In this document: piece after piece, positions 24,157-36,192 of the stretch
Position numbering within the stretch: position 1 is the stretch's first letter
Layout: every line of letters begins with the position of its first letter
Notes under the pieces: generated by a model
Databases searched by the model: none
What the model saw: the letters and a program-made list of their open reading frames with translations, nothing else
Told to the model about the DNA's origin: nothing
From: Rosa chinensis
Lineage: Eukaryota; Streptophyta; Magnoliopsida; Rosales; Rosaceae
Length of the DNA: 64,000 bases
Direction of reading: 5' to 3'
Assembly: GCF_002994745.2 (NCBI RefSeq)
Contig: NC_037090.1
Span: 4,151,501-4,215,500, forward strand
Position numbers and translations under genes: made by a program

Positions 24157-24551
24157 GCGGCGACTTCGACTGAGGAGGAGGAGCTCGAGTTTGGAAGGAG
24201 CTCCAGGATGGTTCAGAATGGAGGTCGAGCTAGAGTTGAGACAGAGCACGAGTTAGGGTTTGTAGATCTATTTCTGTTTTGGGGATGGCCGTTTTTTTTC
24301 GTAAGTGTAAAAATTTTAAGTTTTAGAACCCACTTCCCAAAATTCACTTAAACACTTAGCGCTTCCACCAAAATTTGGTTCCAGCAAATTTTGAAACAAA
24401 AATTTTAACATCGGTCATTTTAAGAATTGATGTTAATGATACACATTTAAATCGGTATTTTTCGAAAGCGATGTTAACTTATTTTTTTACATCGTGTGCA
24501 AGTCTGACCGATTTAAATGTTGTGATGTCTATTAACATAATTCTAGTAGTG
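24157..24551. mobile_element. Right end of a CACTA element, same family as 41216-46914
   Basis: This stretch aligns with 46566-46914: shared AGGAGCTC region, ACACTTAGCG(C) phrase, ACATCGGTCATTTTAA and TTTAAATCGGTATTTTTC. It ends in the same CACTA terminus (TTCTAGTAGTG, 24541-24551). The left half is not recognisable. Several subterminal ACATCG/CGATGT motifs are present. Confidence 0.75.
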
Positions 24552-25848
24552 TTCCAGACACAATATAACATTTTTACGTATTCTCTTCTATTGTTTTCGA
24601 GAACTATAAACACAATTATAGCAAACAAATTTTAAGAGTCTCCCACTCTCTCCAAAACCCTGAAATCAGACAAATTTTCCGTTTAAATTTGGAATAGATC
24701 TGTTGGTGGATAATTCACAATCGCCGCATTGCAACCTGAAATTGATGCATAATTCATATTTTTTATCTAATAAAATCGACGTGAAAATTAGCCACCCAGC
24801 TTAACTGGGTTTTAAATCTCTAAAAAAAAAAATAGAGTTTGACATTTTAAATAAACATTATATGTCTATTTATATATGGGTTGTTGGGTACCGAATTTTT
24901 TTCTTGCCTGAGGCTTCAAAATCTCAGAACCAGCTCTGATGACAGCACAGAAACTGAAAGCACTCAAAAATTGCTTTATCTTGAGCTTAATACATGAAAG
25001 CACTAGTAAAATAAAGAAGGCAAAGATTGTAACCCAACACATGCCCTTCATTATATGCTTAATGGAAATTGAGTTATACTAAACAATGATTGCCCTTTTC
25101 AGAAAAAAAAAACAAAACAAAAAACAAAAAAAAACAATGACTGTCATAGAATAAAACCGCAATAAGTGCCCCAAATGATTGGACCTTGAAACCCAAATAT
25201 ATGATAACAAGGTCTGACGCTTCCAAGATCAGAAGCAATTAGTTTTCCAGCAGGAATACCAGGGACCCATCTACCGTACCAGATCATGATCGATTCACCA
25301 TTAAGCTACTCAAGAGCCTTTTGTGGCTGACAAAAATTTCAATCTGGGAAAAATATATACCCTTTAACACCTGCAACCCTGCATAATGCATCTGGTTCCA
25401 GAATAATTTGATCTCCAGCACATCTTGACTAGTATATGTATCACAGTCGAGAATTTTTGTGAAGCACATAGTCATCATCGGTAAACCGTAATCTTGTCCA
25501 ATTATGTAAAGCAGTAGGAGTAGTTTGCGTTTGAGCCCAAAAGTAATTTTAGCAAGATACTTTAGTGGATTTAGCACAGCGGGCCGATACCTGCGGCCCA
25601 AAAATAAGTCTACTTGGGTTTGGGTTATAGCTTCGCCTATTCCGTGATCCATAAGGAAAACGAAACCTTATTGGAGTCAAGTAGCAGAGATTGAATAGGA
25701 AACTTCAATCAGTAATCCTTCTGTAGCAAGGAACACTCGAAACCCTAGGTATAAATACCAGGTTTAAAGGACAAATATGGAGCTCTCTCAAATCAATCAA
25801 TCCCAGCGATTACAAAGCCTCCCCGGAGCAAACCTTCAACCTCGTTGA
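24552..25848. other. Intergenic DNA with one unrecognised minus-strand ORF
   Basis: A 122-codon minus ORF lies at 25284-25652 (contains LKYLAKITFGLKRKLLLLLY). I cannot assign it, and in-frame stops follow immediately. An A-rich tract at 25109-25135 could be a retroposon tail. From about 25640, AAACCCTAGGTATAAATACC and the pyrimidine-rich continuation resemble the promoter and leader of an LTR, but no LTR pair is visible. Confidence 0.4.
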
Positions 25849-25972
25849 AACCCGGTGATCGCGCGCAAGTCCTAGTCTCTCTAAGAGCCGATTGTCAGTA
25901 TCACCATATCAACCCGGCGATCGTACTTCCAGTCCTAGTCTCTCCAAGAGCCGACTGTCAGTACCACTGCCA
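25849..25972. repeat. Two tandem 62-bp units
   Basis: AACCCGGTGATCG at 25849 and AACCCGGCGATCG at 25911 start two copies sharing AGTCCTAGTCTCTC and AAGAGCCGA(T/C)TGTCAGTA. Confidence 0.85.
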
Positions 25973-26248
25973 CCGAGACTCTCTCAACTAGCGAAGCAAG
26001 GGTAACGCCCTCGCAACCCAGCAAAGCTAAAGTCACGCTTTAGCAAAACCCGTGCTTTCTCCAAACTTCCCAGTGATTGCTCTGCTCAGCCTACAAAGTT
26101 GAGTATCGATTCGGTGACGCGAAGAGATCACATCCAAAGTCCTTATCTATAAGGCAAAAAGTCCTTTCTCGGAAGGCTAGAGAAGAACCTTGTGGCGAGG
26201 TTGGTGCTCTCCTCGTCCACAACGTTTGAAGAAAAAGTCAGGTCAAGA

Positions 26249-26702
26249 GACTCCCCCGACGACTGCACCCCACGGTGCTGGCACGCCCGCGCACACGCTC
26301 AAAAGAGACAGTTTGCACTCCAACTGGTGTTGGGGCCAAACAGTTTGATTATTGGAGATTATTGATAGTAAATGCAATCATAGTCAGCATGCACTATATT
26401 ACGTTTTGGGACAACACTGATTTGATAATAACCCAAGCTTCCTTTTCTTCTGAAATAATCAACACCATTGCAAGGGACTCCCCCGACGACTGCACCCCAC
26501 GGTGCTGGCACACCAGCGCACACGCTCAAAAGAGACAGTTTGCACGCCAACTGGTGTTGGGGCCAAACAGTTTTATTACTGGAGATTATTGATAGTAAAT
26601 GCAATCATAGTCAGCATGCACTATATTACGTTTTGGGACAACACTGATTTGATAATAACCCAAGCTTCCTTTTCTTCTGAAACAATCAACACCATTGCAA
26701 GC
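26249..26702. repeat. Tandem duplication, 227-bp unit
   Basis: CTCCCCCGACGACTGCACCC occurs at 26251 and again at 26478. The intervening sequence (to ATCAACACCATTGCAAG) is repeated with only a few substitutions, indicating a recent duplication. The ORFs across it are not conserved genes. Confidence 0.93.
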
Positions 26703-27302
26703 GTAGAAACAATCACCACAAACACTAATCACAAACTCATACCAGCATAACCCCGCAATTAAAACCCAATCCAAATTGATAATTCCGTTCATAATTCCAC
26801 AAGTGAAAAAAATAAGCAAATCACCAAAACCTTAGTTCGAAACTAAAATCAGAAATTCACAACACGTAATAGATCGAAACTCGACATTTACAGCACCGAG
26901 CCATGAGAGCTCGGAACTCCGCCCATCAACTTTCTCACCGAAACCTTCGAAACCCGAGCCATGGTGGCCGTCGATTACAGGCAGTTCCTCCACAAGAGGG
27001 TCTGAGATTTTGATGACGCTGTGGGTCTAAGATTTGAATCGGGGAGAGAAGCATTAGGAGGCTGCCTCCTCTCCGGCGGTGACTGCACGGGTGCTAGCTG
27101 TCCCGTCGTAGAGGCTATCGTCAGCTCCCTCACCGGTTAAGAAGCATTAGGAGGCTCAGTTTCCGGAGGGAGAGACGGAATGAGTCGGCGTCGTTTGTTG
27201 TGAGGGGGGGGGGGGAGGCATTGTAATTTGATAAATGAGATGAATTTAAGATTGTCCTTCTCCGTTTAAATGAGGTGAACAGACACACAAATTTATTAAT
27301 GA
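26703..27302. other. Unclassified GC-richer DNA
   Basis: Contains repeated AGAAGCATTAGGAGGCT (27047 and 27141) and a G run at 27206-27218. No gene is recognised. Confidence 0.4.
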
Positions 27303-28649
27303 GGTAAGTAAGTTTTTTTTTTTTGATCAAATAAGAACTTCATTAATAATGAACTGCTTACAACGAGTTTTGGGCGACATCTCTTACTCAGAAATGGCCA
27401 CTAGACTTCCCACTGGAAACCTATATACTGACTCTAAACTTGCACTACAACTGTATGACAAAGACAACAAGCGCAGGAGCAGTAAATCCTTGACATCTCA
27501 CCTCTCATCCAGCAAGTAAGAACTCTAAAACTAGACAACTCACTTGTGTCGACACTAACTCACCAACCAGAGTCCTCCTGACCAGCTTTTGATTGACCAA
27601 GCCAACACTCGTTGTGACCTAAACTTGACCAAAAGGATTGCCGGACCTTCAAACCTGGGACTAAAGAAAACCCAACACCATCACCACCCTATTGTAGACA
27701 CCATCCATCCACCACTGCTCCAAAACGCCATCGCCTCCGACCCGATCCCAGAGAGGAAGGACCCACTAGAAGGCCAAGGATGATTGTCTATCCAAACTGT
27801 TTCGCCACAGCTACTGACCCAACTCCAGAACAAGAACGATCTCCGAGACCGCGACAGAGAAGATTGTCTCTGCCACACCATTAGTAGTGTCATATTACCA
27901 ACAATAAAATAAAACCAAACCCATGGCAAACCCGATCCACCATCGCACCACCACCTTGGTAGCACCACCACCTTGGTAGAGACTTATTACTAAAAAACAA
28001 CTTAAAAAACAAGCATTAAAAAAACAACCAAGACAGGGCCCAAAATTGAGCCCAAACCCCACATCCAGCAGAAGTAGAAGAGAAATCAGAGCCACCAAAC
28101 AGGCCCAGCCCAGTTCCTGACGACCCCCACCTTCGTCCCCTCATTCCTGACATGCCACCACCTGTGACGAACCGCCACCATCCGCGAGCCCCTAAACCGG
28201 TTGTCTCACACCAGCGCCAGCGATCCACCAACTCGGTCGCGCCACCGCTAGAGCTTCACAGCCCACACCCCAATCCAGAAGTCCACCCAACCCAGATCAA
28301 GTCGAGGACTCGTAGCGCCAACCCGGAATGGATCGAAAATCCCTAATCCAGAAGTCCACCATCTCTGACCATCCAGGATTTGACCCGCCACAAATCCCAT
28401 CTCCCCTGCCCTCTTCATCCCCAGACAAGCCGCCCAATCAACCCACAACTTCCACCTGCAAGTATTTAACCACCACCCCCCAGCAACTCTGATCTCCCCT
28501 ACCACCAGCCATCCAGCAACAAGGGACCACGATCACCCAACAACAAGGCTCGTCCGACTACAGCGTCCATTGACGCGTCGCCAGACGGAGGCAAGAGAGT
28601 TTTTTCAGAAAACCCTAGCAGAGAGTTTTTGCCAGGTAAGTAAGTTTTT
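27303..28649 (-). mobile_element. LINE-type retroposon, minus strand, no intact ORFs
   Basis: A 15-bp duplication GGTAAGTAAGTTTTT flanks the insertion (27303-27317 and 28635-28649). Read on the minus strand, it starts with a pyrimidine/purine-mixed leader and ends with TTATTTGATCAAAAAAAAAA, the usual tail of plant L1 elements. The 1.3 kb between has no reverse transcriptase, so it is an internally deleted or non-autonomous copy. The short proline/tryptophan-rich ORFs on both strands are not supported as genes. Confidence 0.75.
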
Positions 28650-28689
28650 AGGCTAAATTTGGGCATTTAATCCGGATTTCATATATTAT

Positions 28690-28692
28690 ATA

Positions 28693-28745
<53 letters not shown>

Positions 28746-28746
28746 A
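28690..28746. repeat. Compound (AT)n(GT)n(AT)n microsatellite
   Basis: AT repeats, then about ten GT units, then AT repeats, immediately before DMP unit C. Confidence 0.93.
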
Positions 28747-28749
28747 TAA

Positions 28750-29138
28750 CAGGTGTTTGGGAAAGAGTAACGGTGGAAATGACATTGGCCTCCCATGCCT
28801 TTAAAAGCTAGATTCCACGGGATTATTTAGTTGTTCAAGCATCTCCTTTCAAACAAAATATTTAAACGATACGGACTTTCTGACTTGTGCGCAGAGTTTT
28901 TTGGCCATGAAATGAATATTTACAGTAGAAATGAAGAAGGCCGGGGACACAAAGGCTGTACTGATATTAATAAGTTCCTACTTGACAGTGCCAGGTAACC
29001 GACGCATAGCCAAGCCATTCCATACAACCCTACGTCGTAGGATCACGTCAAATTTGAAAGGCTTGATTGGCGTGAACCCAAAACTAAATGTTAATTATCC
29101 ACAGAAATTATTTGTGAGGTGGATTCCCTAGTGGAAGG
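28750..29138. other. Upstream block of DMP unit C, first part
   Basis: Duplicate of 11200-11360 and of 18480-18760. The continuation after the retroelement at 29139-32028 picks up exactly at 32029. Confidence 0.75.
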
Positions 29139-32028
29139 TGCTAAAATTCATAGTCACCGTGAAAAAGCTTGAAATTGAAGCAACAATGGTGGTGAACGAA
29201 ACCCTAAGCTGAGGAAGAAGACGAAGAAAAAACAGAGAGAAAAGCAGAGAAGGAACTGGTATTCAATTTTTGGTAACTTTACAAAATGGTTGCAACTAAC
29301 TACAATAAGAGAGGTTTTCCCTATTTATACCACTTTGCTGCTGATGCACCTTTTGACCTTTGACTCCCTTATATCACCTTAACATCCCCCCTCAAACTGA
29401 TGGTTGGGGGACCAATCATCAGGTTGCACAAAACAGTAACAAGAAACAAATACACTTGTTTCAACTTGTAGGAATTAGCGGCAGCCAGTGCATTATGTCC
29501 ATGAACTGATACACGTGTCCGCATTTCGTTTTAGGCTCATATGGAGGATTAGAAAGTAGATTCAAAGTGAAGTCTCCAATATAGTCTTGACTTTGTTGAT
29601 AGATATTGCTAGTAGCATAACCATTGATTGCAGGGTAATGCTGCTGTTGAGTGAGACCGGTGGTTGACTGAAATGAGACATTTTTATGAGAAAACCCACT
29701 ATTTTTCTGGGCTGGACTACTGATTTGATGATAGACTTGGGGCTGGCCAGAAAAACCAATATGCTGACCACTATTTGCAACATAGGCAGTATTGAGGTCA
29801 TTGAGAGGCAAATTAATTGGCATACCAGGTGCAGGAATACATCTTGAGCTTGTAGGCATGGAATTCAATGATGGCAAATACTCCATTTGTGTAACAGAAC
29901 CAAGAGGAGATGAACTTGAGTGAAATAATGGAACCTCGAAATAATTGATGCTATTACGAGCAACCATAGATATTGGGCTATTCTCAGAGTTGTTTGATTG
30001 TTGTCTATATCTGCAGGTTTTAGCACTGTGACCAAGTCTCTTGCAGATTTGACACTTAACAATAGATGTGGAAGCCTCAACACCAAACCTGTAATAGCAT
30101 ATGGAAGCATTGTGCCCTGTTTTTTTCGCAAATTTGGCACACAATAGGATTGTTGAAAGATGAGATGTCATTGTTTCTTGGCCTATTGTTGTCGATCCTA
30201 TTGCCATGGTTCCTGTCAGAGTAGTTTGCACCCTTGTTTGGAAAATTGGGATAACCCAAATTGTCTTTTGCATAGCCGCCATCAGAGTGTGAGTTGTTTG
30301 AAGCTTGTGAAAATGAATCCTGCTGTTGTGACACATTATTCTGAGAGAAACCTTGCTGAGAAACAGGAGTATGAACATCATTGTCATGTTGGGGCATGAA
30401 ACCACGAGTTTGAGGTGCATAGCCATAAGAAGGTATAGGTGCAGAAAAGCAACTTCCATTACCAATATTGTAATTCAACATGTATCCAGAAGTATGCATT
30501 GTCTGAGAGGCACCAAAATTGGTAGTAAATGGAGTCATGTCTTGACAACTCGAGGTAACATTAGGCACATTGATAGCAGTACTTGAAATCATGTAATTCT
30601 GTGGTATCCCATAGTCAGTAGGCATTAAACCCATACTTGATGCAGCAGTGTGTAGAGTAGATGCCAAAGACCAATTTCCAACATATTGAGATGGAAAAAT
30701 GGCATGAGATGATGTCCCTGTATTTGGTATTCCATACTGCATAGCTTGAGAGGAATTAACAACACCATTTTGTGCTACCATAGCAGCAAGAGAAGACAAT
30801 GGTAATGCTTTATTTTCCAGTTCAATCTCATATTCAGCAGAGAGCAATAGTGACCTAACTTCTTCCAAAGCTATATTATTTTTCCCTCTTATGATTTGTC
30901 CTGTGTGGCCATATTCACTAGGTAATCCAGCAAGAATAAAAACTTTAATATCTTGGTCAGACATACACACCCCAGCAACAGCCAATTTGTCTCTAACTGA
31001 TTTAAAACACAACAAGTACTAGTCAATACTATCAGAACCTTTGTGTATAGATTGCAAATTTCTTTTCAATTTCATCACATGAGATTCTGAAATTGTAGCA
31101 TATCTATGCTTGAGAGTAACCCATACCTCCATAGATGTTTGACAACCGATTACCCAAGTCAAAGCTTCTGCAGAAAGTGTAGTCGTGATCATGAAGATGA
31201 GTAAACTATCTTGTTCCAACCATTTTTCATAAGCTCCAGTATTATCAGAAATGAGAGAACTGTCACCAGAGACGTGAAATTGGGGTGGGCAAGGATGAGA
31301 CCCATCAACATATTTCAGTAAACCATGGCCACGAAGGTAGTGATGCATCTGGAAAACCCAGGTCGGGTAATTTGTTTCGTCAAGTCGAATAGAGATAGCA
31401 TCACAAAGTTGATTTGAGTTTGCCATACCAAATCGATCTTGATGAGAACAGCTACAAGAATGAATCTTGAGGATGAAATTCACCTTGAATCTTCGAGCGA
31501 ACTTCGTGAAGAGTAAAGTATCTGAGAAATCGAGAATGAACAGCTACAAATCTAATCAAAACTCTGAGATTTCTTCAAATCGGTGCTTGATGATTTTGCT
31601 TCGTAGTCGTACAGGAATTTGGTATTTGATTTGGTAATTGTATAAATGATGAAGAAGATGCAATTTCTAGGGTTCTTGATCTGGTAATTTGGGAATTTCT
31701 GTTTGGTACTCAAACAAAAGGAAGATTGCAGCGGATAGAAACGAAATGAGCACAGGTCCGGCTACCATGAGCTCTGATACCATGCTAAAATTCATAGTCA
31801 CAGTGAAAAAGCTTGAAATTGAAGTAACAATGGTGGTGAACGAAACCCTAAGCTGAGGAAGAAGACGAAGAAAAAACAGAGAGAAAAGCAGAGAAGGAAC
31901 TGGTATTCAATTTTTGGTAACTTTACAAAATGGTTGCAACTAACTACAATAAGAGAGGTTTTCCCTATTTATACCACTTTGCTGCTGATGCACCTTTTGA
32001 CCTTTGACTCCCTTATATCACCTTAACA
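29139..32028 (-). mobile_element. Gag-only (pol-less) Copia-like LTR retrotransposon
   Basis: Two 246-bp LTRs (29139-29384 and 31783-32028) differ at only a couple of positions. TGAGCTCTGATACCA (31768-31782) is the reversed initiator-Met primer-binding site, adjacent to the right LTR. A polypurine tract (reverse of TCCCCCCTC, 29385) adjoins the left LTR. The 5-bp duplication GAAGG (29134-29138 and 32029-32033) is exact. The whole interior is one gag gene that ends about 75 bp from the polypurine tract. Protease, integrase and reverse transcriptase are absent, so the element must borrow them. Confidence 0.95.
29461..31426 (-). pseudogene. Copia-type gag (UBN2/Retrotran_gag) with two CCHC knuckles, disrupted
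   Basis: The likely ATG is at 31426. The N-terminal gag core shows SIRLDETNYPTWVFQMHHYL, then PCPPQF and TWVIGCQTSMEVWVTL. A TAG at 31019-31021 interrupts the SID-YL junction in frame. The frame then continues through DKLAVAGVCMSDQDIKVF and GLPSEY. Near 30124 a T-run causes a frameshift between the two halves of the first zinc knuckle (CX2CX4HX4C: CQIC...GHNASIC). A second knuckle (CQICKRLGHSAKTC) follows, then a low-complexity Ser/Asn/Gln tail to 29461. Gag packages element RNA. As it stands this copy cannot make full Gag, yet LTR identity suggests recent insertion, so it was probably mobilised in trans. The T-run shift could also be an assembly error. Confidence 0.88.
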
Positions 32029-32275
32029 GAAGGTACGTTCATGGCCAAAAAAAAAGAAAAAAGAGAAAGACTACTGAAGATTTAGTCCCCAAAAAAAGAG
32101 GCCTAGTGGGAAGTGAATCTTAATTACGTTGGACCTAGCAATGCATGCTTCTCTATCACTCCAGTCTCCAGCTAACCTCAGTTTTCTCTCTGTACGTAAG
32201 TCCATCTCTATCAGACTCTCGATCCACCTCCATTTCTCATTTTCTAATTTCTATCCTTCTTGATATTCGGCCTTA
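32029..32275. other. DMP unit C upstream block, second part
   Basis: Matches 18785-19010 (GGTACGTTCATGGCCAAAA and the GACTACTGAAGAT phrase). No gene. Confidence 0.7.
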
Positions 32276-33486
32276 GGGGGGTGTATTGTATATAGAATTA
32301 GTGGAACTTTTAAAGAAATCTATATAATTTAAAAGTCTGGGTGTATTCAATATAGACTTTTAATAGTCCATAAAAGTCTTGAGGTATTCAATTAGGATTT
32401 TTAAAGACTTCATGAATTCCACCGAAATCTAGGGGTATTCAATTAGGATTTTTAAAAATGAATAAAAGTACAGATGTATTCAAAATATCATTCATACTCA
32501 TGGAATTAGAAAATCATGGATAATCATGGACTTTGTAGTGTTAACTATACATACCAAACTCCAATAATTTTCCAGCCTCCAGACCAAAGATTTCAAAAAG
32601 TCTATCAAAGTTTCCTCTTCAAAAAAAAAAAAAAGTTTATCAAAGTTCTTCTCTCTACGCACGAAGAAGTTTGTCCTTCATCATCCCTCTCTTAATTTTT
32701 TGTCTTTTCTCTAATCTTTTATGATATCAACCTTTTTTGATACCCAACATGTTCATTGTAGTTATTGAATGTGATTTTTTTTTTCAATTGTGATACTTCG
32801 AACCCTAATAGCAATAAAAATGATTTATGAAACCCTAAAACTCAAATATTGTGGTCTAACCCTAAGACCTTGAACCATACTAAATTTTATTTTATTAATT
32901 AATTATTCTAATTAATTTAAATTTATATTATGGTTCAAAAAAAGGTTGAACAATTGAATTTAAATTGATTGATTATAGATCAAGACATTGATGAATATTG
33001 CTACAATATATGTTAATCGGCGAAAACAAAATTAATGAGAATAATTAACCATAAACATCAAGTGATCTATATTGTATATTTATGTTGTTGGGAGATTAGG
33101 AATGAGAACAAATTAACTCGCTAGACAGACTAACAATCATTTATTTGAGTCAATTTCTATTAGAAGATACTGTAGCATTGAAGAGACAACAAGTTATTAT
33201 TTTGTTTTGTGTTTGGGCTGCATTTGTTTTATTTTTTTATTTTTATTTTTGTTTTTTTTTGTTTTTTGTTTTTAATTTTATTTTATTTTGTACATCCTAG
33301 GAAATCTGTAGAAGTCATTCAAAATAAAGTATATAGATTTTCATGAATCAATAAAAGTATGTTGCCAAAATCAATGGTTTTAAGAAATCCATAACAGTCT
33401 ATCAACTTTTTAAAGAGTCTATGGACTTTTCAAAAAGTCTGTCATTTAAAAAAAGTCTGCACAAATCCAAATACAATACACCCCCC
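32276..33486. mobile_element. PIF/Harbinger-type non-autonomous element
   Basis: 1211 bp with inverted ends GGGGGGTGTATTGTAT and a TTA target duplication (32273-32275 and 33487-33489). Subterminal motifs such as GTATTCAATTAGGATTTTTA are repeated. The sister block at 19008 (GCCCTAATTGATTGAAC) shows the empty site. The AT-rich interior has no transposase. Confidence 0.9.
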
Positions 33487-33578
33487 TTAATTGATCGAAC
33501 TGCATATACATTATTGTCATATATTATGCCCAAGTAGACTAGGCTTTTGTTGAAGTCCTAATGTTATACATAAATCCC

Positions 33579-33585
33579 TATAAAT
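33579..33585 (+). promoter_or_regulatory. TATA box of DMP copy C
   Basis: TATAAAT after AAATCCC, at the position corresponding to the TATA boxes of the other DMP copies, about 70 bp before the ATG. Confidence 0.55.
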
Positions 33586-33653
33586 GAGTGATTGCAGAGT
33601 TCAGCTCCATTACGTAATGTAAGTAAACCCTTATCTTTCCTCTCTTCGTTCCC

Positions 33654-34385
33654 ATGTCTACTGAAAAACCCGAAACGCTCGCACCAGCACACATTCCAAA
33701 GACTATATCCAGCACAGCCAATCTTGCCAACCTCCTACCTACCGGCACCGTCCTCGCATTCCAGACCCTCATCCCTAGCTTCTCTAGCAACGGATCATGT
33801 CATCCTTCCAATAAGGACCTTACGATATCCATCATTGTAATCTGTGCCCTCTTATGCTTCTTCTCTTCTTTTACTGATAGCTTCATAGACAGTACCGATG
33901 GACAATTCTATTATGGTATTGTCACTAGTGAAGGCATGTATATCTTAAACTCCACGTCAGAAGATACAAAACAGTAAACAACGAAGGCGTCGCTTGAAAG
34001 GGTATAGGAGAATGCCTGTAGATCATTTTCACGCCTTTATGTCACTAACTCTGTTCTTGATCTATGCTTTAACCAACCTCAACGTGAAAGATTGTTTCTT
34101 TCCCGAAGCAGGAGATAATCTTTCTCAAGTCATTATCAATTTGCCATTAGGAGCTGGGATTTTCGCATGCTTATTATTCACTATTTTTCCAACTACAAGA
34201 AGAGGAATTGGATTCACCCTCCGGAAAAGGTAAAAGAAGCCGAGGGCCAAGCCTCGACCACCACGACCACACCCCAAGGATTAACCTTGAAAAAGGAGGT
34301 TGTAGTTGAAATAGAAGCCGATGCCCAGCCCTTGGCCACAACCTCGACTCCAATCCTCAACCATTCCGGCAGCCGCTCTTATTAG
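33654..34385 (+). pseudogene. DMP (DUF679) gene with two 1-bp frameshifts
   Basis: The first 107 codons (33654-33977) give an intact first half: TANLANLLPTGTVLAFQTL, then FTDSFIDSTDGQFYYGI. An extra base in the A-run at about 33966-33969 throws the frame into TAA. The second half (through CFFPEAGDNLSQVIINLPLG and IFPTTRRGIG) continues in another frame to 34233. A second shift, a missing base in the CCC run near 34217, separates the RRGIG end from the tail 34218-34385 (TTTTTPQGLTLKKE). Both lesions are in homopolymers, and the rest of the coding sequence is well conserved, including both halves of DUF679. This is therefore either a very young pseudogene or a good gene with consensus errors. 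It diverges from the 19-kb and 38-kb copies more than they do from each other. Confidence 0.85.
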
Positions 34386-34501
34386 TAAAGAGAATCATTG
34401 TCTATAGCGCTTTGTAGTCATCACTATTAATTGTGAGTTGTAGTTTGTTACTTTTGTTTATACATCTTCAACTTAAGAATGGGCATATAGTTAAGTATAT
34501 A

Positions 34502-34788
34502 TCTATACTATTATTGAGAGAAGATGGTTTGTTAACCAAGATCTAAAATTTTGACATAATTGACCCTAGAATATTAATAAACTTTGAGAATTAATTAAAT
34601 CACAAGGATAATTAAGACATTTACAAAATGTATTTTTCTTTAAAAAATTTGAAAAAAAAGTATCCACAACCTACTTTTCTCTCTCCCACTTTCTTTTCTC
34701 TGCAACAACCAACTTTTTTCTTTTTAATTTTCTAAAGAAAAAAAAATTAATAACTTGCACATTCAGAGTATAAGTGGAAAAATGCTAG
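34502..34788 (+). mobile_element. Possible Helitron fragment
   Basis: TCTATACTATTATTGAGAG follows an A, the form of a plant Helitron 5' end. CTAG followed by T occurs at 34785-34788, but the expected hairpin before it is not convincing. Confidence 0.35.
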
Positions 34789-35101
34789 TGTGCATTAGTG
34801 TATCTTACACACACTGTTTATGTATAAAGATTGACTCGTTCCACGTTTTCGGTTGCCCTTAGAACATTTACTATAACAAAATAAGATACAAGTGCATGTT
34901 TGAGGTTAGATAGATTTTAGGTAGATTTGCCCATGGATCAGATTTGATCAAAACTTAATGCTAAAAATTGAATATCAATTTGGTAAGTTCATATTTTCTC
35001 ACGTGAGATTCATATTCTCAATATAAAGTTATTCTTTTTAAAAAAAAAAAAAAAAACAAAAAAGAAAAGAAGCAATGGTATTGGCCTCATCACATGCCTT
35101 A
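34789..35101. other. Intergenic DNA
   Basis: No gene. An A-rich run lies at 35040-35056. The last 40 bp (GGTATTGGCCTCATCACATGCC) match the start of the DMP duplication block. Confidence 0.5.
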
Positions 35102-36189
35102 GAGCATCAGCAGTGGAGACTCATTTTTTAGACTCAAATTTGGGTCCAAATAAGGTGGAATAGTAATTTGAGTCCATCTGAATAGTGTACAAAATGACTT
35201 ACTTTCATTTGGTGCTGCAGTGGTGCAGGACATATTTTATGACCCATATTTTGGACTCATTTTTTTAGACTCAAATTTGGGTCCAGAACACAAATTTTGC
35301 CACTGTGGAACAAATTCATATTTGAGTCTTCTACTTTATATTTGTTTTAATACACACACATATATTTTAAATTAAGATAAAAAAATTCCTAACAAATTAG
35401 GATAAATAAAAGTTAATCATCAAACATTAAACATAACATTCATTAAATTTATTCATTACAATATAAAAAAACGAGGACCGAAACCCGCTCAAGCTAGGAG
35501 GCCGTCCTTGTGCTTATTTTATTTAAAGAAACATAACACAACTAACACTAATAAAAACAATAACACACTTGAAAAATGAGAACTGCTTAAGGCCGACCGC
35601 CTCTAAGATTCCATAAATGATTCAATAAGATCTTGTTTGAGTTGGTCGTGGTGTCGGCTACTCCTGAGCTGAGTGTAACGAGCCAAGAAAAATGGTGAAG
35701 TAAAATGAATTTATATAGAAAAAGTAATTAATTTTTTTTCTAAACATAACCGTTGCAACATTAAAAAAAATTCATTAGAAAGTTGTTTTATCAGTAAAAT
35801 TCAAAATTTTACGTTTCTCAAAACAAAATAAAAACTGTAAAACAAATTTTTATATAATTGATTGAATCAATTTCTGGCCGTTAGATTGAATTAAACATTC
35901 AATCATAGCCCTTAGTTCAAAAACAGCCGTTTGGTTAAGAAAAATTGTGGGGCCTAGGCTTTTCTGATCCCATAGCTCACTTGCATGCATCAGCAATGCA
36001 ATGTGGTGGGTCCCATCAGATTATGGTCCAATTTTTTTTTGATCCTCTCTTGGATCAGATTTGATTTTTTATTTTGGTCTGCGACAGATATAGGTTCAAA
36101 TTATTATAACTCATTGTAACTTCAATCCATTACTTTTGTACTCAAATTTAGGTTTTGGACCCAAATTTGAGTCCCCATTGCTGATGCTC
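35102..36189. mobile_element. PIF/Harbinger-type non-autonomous element
   Basis: 1088 bp. The ends are GAGCATCAGCAGTGGAGACTC and, reversed, GAGCATCAGCAATGGGGACTC, with a TTA duplication (35099-35101 and 36190-36192). Near both ends the phrase GACTCAAATTTGGGTCC is repeated in direct and inverted order. The interior has no recognised transposase. Confidence 0.92.
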
Positions 36190-36192
36190 TTA

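Noticed and set aside
25284..25652. 122-codon minus ORF as a gene
   Set aside because: No motif recognised, stops on both sides in the continuing homology-like region, no promoter evidence.
28016..28505. Trp/Gly-rich minus ORFs of 70-85 codons
   Set aside because: They are part of the LINE-like insertion, with no domain and no conservation seen.
22774..28690. One large MULE spanning this interval
   Set aside because: Weak inverted similarity of the ends only; no duplication and too much divergence to call.
30077..31015. Separate genes in the gag region
   Set aside because: They are pieces of one disrupted gag; the breaks are a stop and a homopolymer frameshift.
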